A DNA stretch of 64,000 bases, taken from Vibrio sp. AND4 (GTDB taxonomy: Bacteria; Pseudomonadota; Gammaproteobacteria; Enterobacterales; Vibrionaceae). This document shows positions 56,695-64,000 of this stretch, one piece after another. The stretch covers positions 62,001-126,000 of the forward strand of contig NZ_ABGR01000006.1 of the NCBI RefSeq assembly GCF_000171815.1, read 5' to 3'. Numbering within the stretch: position 1 is the stretch's first letter; each line of letters begins with the position of its first letter. The position numbers and the translations under genes are program-made. The notes under the pieces are model-generated. The model ran no database searches. It was given only the letters and a program-made list of their open reading frames with translations, and had not been told where the DNA came from.

Positions 56695-57285
56695 ATGGAT
56701 AAACCGATACTCAAAGACTCAATGAAGCTGTTTGAGGTACTTGGAAACATCAAGTCACGCTCAATGTTTGGCGGCTTCGGGCTGTTCGCCGATGAAACGA
56801 TGTTTGCACTAGTTGTGAACAATCAACTTCATATTAGAGCGGACCAACAAACGTCTTCTGATTTTGAGGCTCAAGGGTTGAAACCCTACGTCTACAAGAA
56901 ACGCGGGTTCCCCGTTGTCACGAAATACTACGCTATTTCTGATGATCTGTGGGATTCTATCGACCGCTTGATTGAAGTTGCAAAGCATTCTTTACAAACT
57001 GCTAAGCAAGAGAAAAAACAACAAGCGAGCACCAAACCTAACCGATTGAAAGACCTTCCAAATCTTCGCCTAGCAACTGAACGTATGTTGAAGAAAGCTG
57101 GCATTGACTCTGTCGAGCAATTAGAGGAAGAAGGGGCCTTAAGTGCTTACAAAGCAATTCAAAATACGCATGCCTCAACGGTAAGCCTTGAATTGCTATG
57201 GGCACTCGAGGGCGCAATCAAAGGAACACATTGGAGCGTCGTACCTAAGTCCCGCCGAGAAGAGTTGATGAGCGCCCTCTCGTAG
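56695..57285 (+). CDS. tfoY: TfoX-family regulator TfoY
   Basis: The 196-aa protein has an N-terminal TfoX_N domain ([19 protein letters not shown]) and a C-terminal TfoX_C helix-hairpin-helix domain ([20 protein letters not shown]). In vibrios TfoY promotes motility and type VI secretion under low cyclic-di-GMP. The assignment as TfoY rather than TfoX rests mainly on the Vc2-type riboswitch 112 bases upstream. Confidence 0.94.
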   Translation: MDKPILKDSMKLFEVLGNIKSRSMFGGFGLFADETMFALVVNNQLHIRADQQTSSDFEAQGLKPYVYKKRGFPVVTKYYAISDDLWDSIDRLIEVAKHSLQTAKQEKKQQASTKPNRLKDLPNLRLATERMLKKAGIDSVEQLEEEGALSAYKAIQNTHASTVSLELLWALEGAIKGTHWSVVPKSRREELMSALS

Positions 57286-57312
57286 CGTGCTCATATCGGT
57301 ATAATGTTGAGT

Positions 57313-57346
57313 AAAAACCGCAGTTTTCATGCTGCGGTTTTTTTTT
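57313..57346 (+). terminator. Terminator after tfoY
   Basis: AACCGCA / TGCGGTT stem with a long T-run, about 30 bases past the tfoY stop. Confidence 0.88.
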
Positions 57347-57459
57347 GAAATTTTTTCTTGTTTTCTTCTGTCTTATTATTCGTACCCAAGTAACCGTAAG
57401 ATACTTTATTGATTCAGAGAATATAAATTGGGTATAACAAGCCAAACGGAGCAATTAAT

Positions 57460-58149
57460 ATGAATAAGAAACTGATTTTAGGACTCGTCCTGATCGCGAC
57501 CATTATCTTTTTAGGCATCAACTTTGGTCAATACCTAACCTTAGAGAATGCCAAAGCGCAACAAGCAGCATTGAACACTTTTATTAACCAAAACTTTGTA
57601 CTTGCTGCTGCTACATACTTCTTCGCTTACATCGCGATTACCGCATTTTCTATTCCGGGCGCGGCTGTGGTTACCTTGCTCGGTGCTGCACTATTTGGTT
57701 TTTGGACCAGTTTGATATTAGTGTCGTTCGCTAGCACAATAGGCGCAACCATTGCTTTTCTGAGTAGCCGTTACTTGCTGCGTGAATGGGTACAAAATAA
57801 GTTTGGAGACAAGCTGAGTGCCATCAATCAAGGCGTAGAGAAAGATGGTGCCTTTTACCTATTTTCTCTGCGTTTGATTCCTATCTTCCCATTTTTCCTT
57901 ATCAACTTGTTGATGGGGTTAACGCCAATGACCATTGCACGTTTCTACTTAACCAGCCAAATTGGTATGTTGCCAGGCACCGCAGTTTACTTAAATGCAG
58001 GCACTCAGTTGGCCACGATTAACAGTCTTTCTGGAATCGTATCACCAACCGTACTCGCCTCATTCGCTTTGCTAGGTTTATTCCCTATCATCACTAAGTG
58101 GGTGATGAAAAAAATTCGTCCCGCATCCGTTCAGAATGGAAACGTCTAA
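57460..58149 (+). CDS. TVP38/TMEM64-family membrane protein (DedA/VTT superfamily)
   Basis: The 229-aa protein has about five to six membrane segments and the VTT core: FSIPGAAVVTLLGAALFGFWTSLILVS then GATIAFLSSRYLLREWV and LRLIPIFPFFLINLLMGLTPM. Relatives are lipid scramblases or undecaprenyl-phosphate carriers; which applies here is unknown. It shares a TAATG overlap with the next gene, so the two are coupled. Confidence 0.87.
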   Translation: MNKKLILGLVLIATIIFLGINFGQYLTLENAKAQQAALNTFINQNFVLAAATYFFAYIAITAFSIPGAAVVTLLGAALFGFWTSLILVSFASTIGATIAFLSSRYLLREWVQNKFGDKLSAINQGVEKDGAFYLFSLRLIPIFPFFLINLLMGLTPMTIARFYLTSQIGMLPGTAVYLNAGTQLATINSLSGIVSPTVLASFALLGLFPIITKWVMKKIRPASVQNGNV

Positions 58150-58466
58150 TGAAAATATTCGTCGCCAAAAATCCAACAGAAGCTCACATCGTTTGCGAAC
58201 TTCTGAAAAGCGAACAGATAGCTTGTGTGGTGCGCGGCGAGGGACTCTTCGGCTTAAAAGGCGAGCTACCATTTGGCGATGATACCGATCCTTATGTTTG
58301 GCTTTTGCACCCAGAGCAGCAGTTGAAAGCATCAGCCATTGTTGAAGATTATCGACGACAGGCAGAACAAACTCACCAAGATTGGCAATGCCCACAATGC
58401 TCAGAACAAAACGAAGGTCAATTTGGGGCATGTTGGCAGTGTGGATATCAAATAGGGGAGTCTTAA
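58149..58466 (+). CDS. DUF2007-domain protein with C-terminal zinc ribbon
   Basis: The ATG at 58,149 (MKIFVAKNPTEAHIVCELL) overlaps the upstream stop by one base and gives 105 aa. The N-terminal part is the DUF2007 putative signal-transducing domain (NPTEAHIVCELLKSEQIACVV). The C-terminus carries CPQCSEQNEGQFGACWQCG, a four-cysteine zinc ribbon. The function is unknown. Confidence 0.85.
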   Translation: MKIFVAKNPTEAHIVCELLKSEQIACVVRGEGLFGLKGELPFGDDTDPYVWLLHPEQQLKASAIVEDYRRQAEQTHQDWQCPQCSEQNEGQFGACWQCGYQIGES

Positions 58467-58512
58467 CGACTTCCCTATTTGATTATCATCACTGGGTTTG
58501 GGTCGCTGAGCT

Positions 58513-59337
58513 TTAATGGCCAAGCTCTAATCGTTGAGCGCTTTGGCTCTGCTGCTTAATGAATGCAATAGAACGTTGGTTAAAGTCATCAGGCCTTTCG
58601 ACATTACATACATGACCGCAATCTGGAATTTCATGTAAAACGCTCTCATGATGAGCAGCAACCATCTCTTTAACAGGTTTGATGAACATGTAGTCTCTAT
58701 CGCCCATCAAGTAAAGAGTTGGAATTGGTAATTCACGATCTTTAAAATATCGCATCAGCGGGTTAACATCTGCCGCTAAAATGAACCAACGTTTAAACTC
58801 CTTCTCGCATAATTTCTTGGCTTCACGAATGAATAAATGTCGCGATTCACGTTGGCTTTTCTGAGGCATAACAATGTAGGCAAACAGCTTATATAGCCAC
58901 ATGTAAGGTAGAAAGTGTTTACTTAAGTTCCCTAATTTTACTAGTATTTGTGAACGTATATTTAGACGAGTCACAGCCCCGCCAAGAACCATTGAACGCA
59001 CTCGCTCAGATGCCATCTCGGCTAAGTTACGCACTATAATGGTTCCAAGAGACATACCAACAAAATGTGCTGATTGAATCTTAAGATGGTCCAAGACTTT
59101 CAATATATCCTGAGTAATCGCGGTAAACGTATAACGACTCGTAATCAGCTCTTTAAGCAGTTGGTTGGACTTTCCATGACCTCGAAGGTCGATCAACAGT
59201 AAATTGAAATGCCGCTTGTAATCCTTGATTTGTTTAAACCAAATCGAGGAACTGCCACCAGCACCATGTACGAAAACGACCCACTCTTTGCTCGTAGGAT
59301 GTAAATAGGTTTTGTGGAATAAAAGTGGCTGAGTCAT
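58513..59337 (-). CDS. Alpha/beta hydrolase
   Basis: The start at 59,337 (MTQPLLFHKTYLHPTSKEW) gives 274 aa; the open frame to 59,415 would run through the terminator hairpin and lacks family sequence. The fold is seen in VVFVHGAGGSSSIWF (oxyanion loop), DLRGHGKSN, the nucleophile elbow GMSLG (Ser), and GDRDYMF and CGHVCNVERPDDF (Asp and His). The substrate is unknown. It stands alone between the DUF2007 gene and glgA. Confidence 0.88.
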   Translation of the reverse strand: MTQPLLFHKTYLHPTSKEWVVFVHGAGGSSSIWFKQIKDYKRHFNLLLIDLRGHGKSNQLLKELITSRYTFTAITQDILKVLDHLKIQSAHFVGMSLGTIIVRNLAEMASERVRSMVLGGAVTRLNIRSQILVKLGNLSKHFLPYMWLYKLFAYIVMPQKSQRESRHLFIREAKKLCEKEFKRWFILAADVNPLMRYFKDRELPIPTLYLMGDRDYMFIKPVKEMVAAHHESVLHEIPDCGHVCNVERPDDFNQRSIAFIKQQSQSAQRLELGH

Positions 59338-59400
59338 GTACCTGTATGAGAAGGTTTGTTTGTGAACGGAATTAAATCCTACCACACTCTCATAAGACGC

Positions 59401-59435
59401 GAGTAACAAAGGCACCCAATTTGGTGCCTTTGGTT
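59401..59435 (-). terminator. Terminator after glgA
   Basis: A long stem GTAACAAAGGCACC / GGTGCCTTTGGTTAC with loop CAATTT lies 20 bases past the glgA stop; the T-run is interrupted. The symmetry suits use on the minus strand. Confidence 0.75.
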
Positions 59436-59456
59436 ACAATTTCTAAAAAATTTCCG

Positions 59457-60917
59457 TCAATTTAATGCGGCTCTGTATAGCAGCAAATACTCTTCAGCCG
59501 CTTTGCGCCAACAAAAATCTTTTTGCATAGCATGCAGTTGTATTCGCCTTACTTCTCTCATATTTTGTTCATACAGCAATAATGCTCGAAGCATAGTAAG
59601 TAGCAATCCTTGTGGCGTCGGATCATAGAAAACAAAACCAGTCGCATTGGTTGGGTCTTCATCGTAGTCATTCACACTGTCTTTTAAGCCACCTACCCCA
59701 CGAACGATGGGCAAGGTACCATAAGCCATGCTGTAGATTTGATTTAAACCACAAGGCTCAAATTCTGAGGGCATTAGGAAGAAATCAGAGCCAGCTTCGA
59801 CCAAATGCGCCAGCTCGTTGTCATAAGCTTCAACAAAAACAAACTTATCCGCAAAGCGCGCTGCAATTTCTCTTAGTTGAGCGGCAAGGACCAGATCCCC
59901 AGTGCCAACCACAACAAGTTGAACATCATGCTTTAGAAAGTCCGCCAGTGCAGGCAACAGATAGTGGATGCCTTTTTGCTGGGTAAGACGGCACACCATA
60001 CCAAACATGGCACCACTTGACATTTCAAGTCCCAGTTTCTCTTGCAGAGCTTTCTTACAAGCATTCTTGCCACGTACCATACTTTGTCGATTGGCTTTGT
60101 AGTTCAACGGCAAATTAAGGTCAGTTTCTGGGTTCCACGCACTGTAATCACAACCGTTAAGTATTCCAACTAAATCATGACCACGTTGTTGAAATTCCCA
60201 CGCCATACCATGGCTACCAAGCTCGGTTTTCAACTCTTGTGCATACGTCGGGCTGACTGCATTAATTTTATCTGCACTCATCACCCCGGCTTTTAACATA
60301 GCAATGTGTGTTTCACTGACTGACGCATTTGGCACATTCCGACTATGAAACTCCGGGAGACACTGGAGATCATCATAACTAAATACCCCTTTGAATACTG
60401 CATTATGAATAGAGATAACACTGCGCGTATTGGCAAAGAAGGCATCGTTAGCATAGCGATGCTTGAGTAAGAATGGAACTAATCCTGTGTGCCAGTCGTT
60501 AGCGTGAACAATATCTGGTTGAAAGCCAAGCTTAGGCAGCATATCAAGGCAGGCTGCGCTAAAAAACGCAAAGCGCTCACCGTTATCCGGGTAAGCTTGA
60601 TTACTTTCTGCGTACATGGAAGGACGATTGAAATAGGGTGGGCAATCAATCAAGTAAACGGGCGTCTCTCCCAAGGTTAATCTGAGGACACGATAGGACG
60701 TGTAAGGCCAACACGTCAAATCAGCCTCCAGTACCGTCTCTGCTTGTGAGAGCTGCTCAATGCCAGTATAGGCAGGTATAGCAATTCGTACGTCTTGCTG
60801 AAGGTCACGAAGGGCCTTTGGTAGCGCCTTGGCGACATCAGCCAGACCACCACTTTTGATCAGCCCTTCAACTTCAGACGCTACAAACAAAACAGATAAA
60901 TTGTCAGTAGCCAACAC
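59457..60917 (-). CDS. glgA: Glycogen synthase GlgA
   Basis: The protein (about 486 aa) is a GT5 glycogen synthase that adds glucose from ADP-glucose. Motifs: LFVASEVEGLIKSGGLADVAKALPKAL (KxGGL), HANDWHTGL, and the C-terminal EPCGLNQIYSMAYGTLPIVRGVGGLKD. The family N-terminus (ATDNLSVLF) places the start at GTG 60,917 or TTG 60,914, both overlapping the glgC stop; the ATG at 60,950 lies within glgC and adds unrelated residues. Confidence 0.95.
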   Translation of the reverse strand: MLATDNLSVLFVASEVEGLIKSGGLADVAKALPKALRDLQQDVRIAIPAYTGIEQLSQAETVLEADLTCWPYTSYRVLRLTLGETPVYLIDCPPYFNRPSMYAESNQAYPDNGERFAFFSAACLDMLPKLGFQPDIVHANDWHTGLVPFLLKHRYANDAFFANTRSVISIHNAVFKGVFSYDDLQCLPEFHSRNVPNASVSETHIAMLKAGVMSADKINAVSPTYAQELKTELGSHGMAWEFQQRGHDLVGILNGCDYSAWNPETDLNLPLNYKANRQSMVRGKNACKKALQEKLGLEMSSGAMFGMVCRLTQQKGIHYLLPALADFLKHDVQLVVVGTGDLVLAAQLREIAARFADKFVFVEAYDNELAHLVEAGSDFFLMPSEFEPCGLNQIYSMAYGTLPIVRGVGGLKDSVNDYDEDPTNATGFVFYDPTPQGLLLTMLRALLLYEQNMREVRRIQLHAMQKDFCWRKAAEEYLLLYRAALN

Positions 60918-62121
60918 GCGCCCCTTTTGGAATAACAACAATACCATCATCCGACACGTGGTAGTGTTTTTTATCTTCTTGTAGATTTACACCAATTTGT
61001 GTGCCCGGCGCGATATCCGCATTTTTGTCGACGATCACACGGTGAAGAACACAACCCTCTCCAACCTTCACGTCACCGAGCAAAATGCACTGGCTAATAT
61101 CACAGGCCGAAGCGATGTTGCTTCGGAACCCAAGTACTGACTTCTCAATACGAGAGCCGCGCACGTAACTGCCACTGCATACCAAGCTGTCGATGATTTG
61201 AACTCGACCATTGTCTGAGTCAGTAAACGTGGCAGGCGGTAATGGTGGGTAATAGGTATGCAGTGGCCATTTTCGGTTGTATAGCGAAAACGGAGCATCC
61301 TTCTCCAACAAGTCCATATGGGCTTGCCAGTACGCGTCAATCGAACCGACATCACGCCAGTAAACCTCTTCTCTCTCACCAGTGATGCGGTTGGTACTGA
61401 AGTCATAAACGAAAACATCACCACGTGGGAACATTTTAGGAATAATGTCCTTGCCGAAGTCATGAGAAGAGGCCTCGTTGTCTGCATCCTCAATGAGTTC
61501 GGCAAACAAAACCTTAGCTTCAAAAACATAGTTCCCCATCGAAACGAGCGCGTGTTTTGGGTCACCAGGAATAGATTTAGGATGGGCCGGCTTCTCTTCA
61601 AAGCCAATCATACGACCTTGGTTGTCGACTTCGATCACACCAAATTGAGACGCTTCTGAAAGCGGCATTCTCAGTGCTGAAACCGTCAACGACGCCTCTC
61701 TCTCCTGATGAAAAGCCAACATCTGCTTGATGTCCATTTTGTAAATATGATCTGAACCGAAGATGCAGACTTGCTCCGGTTCGGCCAGCTCCATAAACCG
61801 CAGGTTTTGATAGATGGCGTCCGCGGTACCTTCATACCAACGCTTACCGGTACGCATTTGCGCAGGAATTGGGTCGATAAAACGGTCGGTAATACCATTG
61901 ATGTTCCATCCTTTTTTTAAGTGATGGAAAAGAGATTGAGATTTAAATTGAGTAAGGACGTAAATTCGCATGAGATCCGCATTTGCGAAGTTATTTAAAG
62001 CGAAATCAATCAGTCGATAGCTCCCACCGAAAGGGACCGAAGGTTTACTGCGGGATTCTGTCAAAGGCCTCAGGCGAGAGCCTTCACCACCCGCAAGAAT
62101 CATTCCCAAAACACCAGCCAT
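60904..62121 (-). CDS. glgC: Glucose-1-phosphate adenylyltransferase GlgC
   Basis: The 405-aa protein makes ADP-glucose, the first committed step in glycogen synthesis. Nucleotidyltransferase motifs are GMILAGGEGSRLRPLTESRSKPSVPFGG, with the substrate loop AGTADAIYQN-like EGTADAIYQN and FEEKPAHPKSIPGD; a left-handed beta helix follows (VLHRVIVDKNADIAPGTQIG). It overlaps glgA, so the two are translationally coupled. Confidence 0.97.
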   Translation of the reverse strand: MAGVLGMILAGGEGSRLRPLTESRSKPSVPFGGSYRLIDFALNNFANADLMRIYVLTQFKSQSLFHHLKKGWNINGITDRFIDPIPAQMRTGKRWYEGTADAIYQNLRFMELAEPEQVCIFGSDHIYKMDIKQMLAFHQEREASLTVSALRMPLSEASQFGVIEVDNQGRMIGFEEKPAHPKSIPGDPKHALVSMGNYVFEAKVLFAELIEDADNEASSHDFGKDIIPKMFPRGDVFVYDFSTNRITGEREEVYWRDVGSIDAYWQAHMDLLEKDAPFSLYNRKWPLHTYYPPLPPATFTDSDNGRVQIIDSLVCSGSYVRGSRIEKSVLGFRSNIASACDISQCILLGDVKVGEGCVLHRVIVDKNADIAPGTQIGVNLQEDKKHYHVSDDGIVVIPKGARVGY

Positions 62122-62603
62122 TCGTTATTCTCCATATAAAATTGTAGCTTGTAACTGGTAATCACTTGATATGAGCAGAACTCAGTGAGTCAAGTTAAAA
62201 CATTAGTCGTGACGTACTAACAAGTTTCTGCGAACCCTTACAGCACAAGTACAAAAAACCATCGAACACCCTCGTACACCAACCCGTTAGTTGTCCTCTA
62301 TGCTTGTAACAGCAAGCTGCACTCAGTTGCATTTGCTTCGCTATACGTTATCGGACTGGAATTAAATTACAATTTAAAATATGCCATACTGTGCAATATA
62401 CAGATGTTGCTTACTCAATACGGTATATCGATCACATATCGGTGAGTAAGCCATTACATTGTGAAAACAATTTACAAACGGATTAACTACCCAAGTGCAG
62501 ATTTGCGAAAGGTTACTTATAGACTTTGAACTAACGATGAAAACAAAATAGAGAAAATTTGGAGGGATGACATAGCTAGGCAGGGTGACTTTCGAATAAC
62601 AGG
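62122..62603. promoter_or_regulatory. Intergenic region upstream of glgC
   Basis: The 480-bp AT-rich region must hold the glgCA promoter on its left side. Short open frames (such as 62,374-62,634 on the minus strand) overlap the topA terminator and are not genes. A CRP-like half-site pair near 62,459 (TGTGA) is too weak to call. Confidence 0.4.
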
Positions 62604-62631
62604 CAAAAAAAAGGCAGCGATATCGCTGCCT
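62604..62631 (-). terminator. Terminator of topA
   Basis: The perfect palindrome GGCAGCGATATCGCTGCC followed on the minus strand by eight T residues lies about 20 bases past the topA stop. Confidence 0.92.
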
Positions 62632-62651
62632 CATTCATTGAAACGAGATGT

Positions 62652-64000
62652 TTAGGCTTTGGCTTTTTTGCGCTTATCTGTGATTTCCCACTTGCCATCG
62701 ATAAACAATGCTGTCCAACCGCTTGGTTTACCATTGTCTTCGGTACGCACGTAGTTTTCCTTGCTCTTACGACTAAAACGTATCACTGCAGGGCGACCAT
62801 CAGGGTCAGCAGCTGGCGCTGTAGTCAGATACTTAAACTTCTCAGGAAGACGTTCTTCAAAACGAGCAAGTTCAGATACCAAGGGAGCACGTGTTTCACG
62901 TGATTTAGGGAAATTGCTCGCTGCCATAAACAGACCAGAAGCGCCATCACGCAGAACAAAGTAAGCGTCTGAGTTTTCACACGGTAGCTCAGGGAAATGA
63001 ACTGGATCTTCTTTTGGAGGCGCAACTTCACCATTCTTCAAAATTTTACGAGTGTTCTTACATGTTTCACTCGTACAATCCATGTATTTACCAAAGCGGC
63101 CAGTTTTCAGCACCATATCAGTGCCACACTTATCACACTCAACAACCGGACCATCGTAGCCCTTCACTTTAAACTCGCCGTGTTCAACAACGTAGCCTTC
63201 ACAGTTCGGGTTGTTACCACAAACATGCATTTTGCGCTTATCGTCAATCAGATACGCATCCATCGCAGTTTCACAGATAGGACAACGCTTCTTGGCACGC
63301 AGTGCAGCGGTTTCCACATCTTCTTCTAGAACGTTGATGATGCCATCTTCGTCACCTAGGTTGATGGTTGTCTTACAACGCTCTTTCGGAGGCAATGCAT
63401 AGCCAGAGCAGCCAAGGAATACCCCTGTAGATGCGGTACGAATACCCATTGGACGGCTACAAGTCGGACACTCAATGTCTGTCTCAACGATGTGGTTAAG
63501 CTTCATGCCACCTTCGTTTTCGTCTTGTTCTGCTTTCTCGAGGTCACCAGTGAAGTCAGTGAAAAAGTTGTCTAGGACATCTTTCCACATCACATCGCCT
63601 TCGGCGATTTGGTCAAGTTTTTGTTCCATACGAGCAGTAAAGTCGTAGTTCATTAGGTCGTTAAAGCTGTCATCAAGACGATCAGAGACGATCTCTCCCA
63701 TCTTCTCTGCGTAAAAACGACGCTGCTCGACTTTAACGTAACCGCGGTCTTGGATCGTGGAGATAATTGAAGCATAAGTAGAAGGACGGCCGATGCCACG
63801 CTTCTCTAGTTCTTTAACCAGTGCTGCTTCTGTGAAACGCGCTGGTGGCTTAGTAAAGTGCTGCTTAGGCTCTAGTGACTCTAGAGAAAGCTTATCGCCT
63901 AGTTGAACAGCTGGAAGAATCGTATCTTCGTTTTTGCCCATTGGACGTTGTACGCGAGTCCAACCATCAAACTTAAGAATACGACCTTTCGCTTTAAGCG
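62652..64000 (-). CDS. topA: DNA topoisomerase I TopA, C-terminal part (5' end outside the window)
   Basis: The frame stays open to the right edge, so this is the C-terminal ~450 aa of a protein usually ~870 aa; the internal ATG at 63,941 is not the start. It begins within the core ([16 protein letters not shown]), then [24 protein letters not shown], typical of type IA topoisomerases. The tail follows with zinc-ribbon repeats ([33 protein letters not shown]) and a basic end. It relaxes negative supercoils. Confidence 0.95.
   Translation of the reverse strand, partial: LKAKGRILKFDGWTRVQRPMGKNEDTILPAVQLGDKLSLESLEPKQHFTKPPARFTEAALVKELEKRGIGRPSTYASIISTIQDRGYVKVEQRRFYAEKMGEIVSDRLDDSFNDLMNYDFTARMEQKLDQIAEGDVMWKDVLDNFFTDFTGDLEKAEQDENEGGMKLNHIVETDIECPTCSRPMGIRTASTGVFLGCSGYALPPKERCKTTINLGDEDGIINVLEEDVETAALRAKKRCPICETAMDAYLIDDKRKMHVCGNNPNCEGYVVEHGEFKVKGYDGPVVECDKCGTDMVLKTGRFGKYMDCTSETCKNTRKILKNGEVAPPKEDPVHFPELPCENSDAYFVLRDGASGLFMAASNFPKSRETRAPLVSELARFEERLPEKFKYLTTAPAADPDGRPAVIRFSRKSKENYVRTEDNGKPSGWTALFIDGKWEITDKRKKAKA

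Noticed and set aside
62455..62480. CRP site upstream of glgC
   Set aside because: Only one TGTGA half-site is good; the second half is degenerate and its distance from glgC is large.
62374..62634. 86-codon open frame between glgC and topA
   Set aside because: It starts within the topA terminator hairpin, is AT-driven and has no protein-like pattern.

Overview
The window is gamma-proteobacterial chromosome, almost certainly from a Vibrio of the Harveyi clade. It carries a Ysc-type (T3SS1-like) type III secretion locus with exsACDE-type regulators, followed by Vibrio core genes: tol-pal, cydABX-ybgE, ruvABC-aspS, cmoAB, mukFEB, torR/torD, purR, a cyclic-di-GMP riboswitch in front of tfoY, glgCA and topA. 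The species is inferred from gene content only. No insertion sequence, CRISPR array, integrase or plasmid gene was seen.

Positions 1-15,000 are the end of a type III secretion island. The tail of vscU is followed by a convergent operon made of one CesT-like chaperone and one 634-residue candidate effector that I cannot assign to a named family. Between this pair and vscL lies a stop-riddled relic that matches the 5' part of vscL. The injectisome operon exsD-vscBCDEFGHIJKL reads leftward. It is preceded by exsA (AraC activator), a pilotin-like lipoprotein (exsB), and the divergent exsC-exsE pair. Two sites matching the ExsA-box consensus sit in front of exsD and exsC. Together these supply the ExsE-ExsC-ExsD-ExsA partner-switch that couples expression to secretion.

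Positions 15,000-23,000 hold a tRNA-Ser(GGA), a hybrid sensor kinase, a YecA/YgfB-family protein, a four-gene operon (potassium channel, DUF350 membrane protein, DUF1190 protein, glutathionylspermidine-synthetase-like ATP-grasp enzyme) and nadA. Positions 23,000-32,300 hold the Tol-Pal envelope operon and the cytochrome bd oxidase operon, including the 35-residue cydX; two perfect FNR-type palindromes lie upstream of cydA. Positions 32,300-39,600 hold ruvABC, aspS, a DUF72 gene and cmoAB.

Positions 39,700-43,000 are a tight three-gene operon: a lipoprotein with a retropepsin-like domain, an inactive-transglutaminase/multi-TM protein and a RimK-related ATP-grasp ligase. It is a plausible but uncharacterised peptide-ligation/cleavage system. 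It is followed by a secreted sphingomyelinase-like phosphodiesterase in AT-rich DNA. From 44,700 to the end come mukFEB with cmoM, elyC, torR/torD, purR, the riboswitch and tfoY, a TVP38-type membrane protein with a DUF2007 protein, an alpha/beta hydrolase, glgCA, and the 3' half of topA running off the right edge.

The items most worth following are the unassigned effector/chaperone pair, the vscL relic beside it, and the two ATP-grasp operons, which are separate but conceptually parallel.
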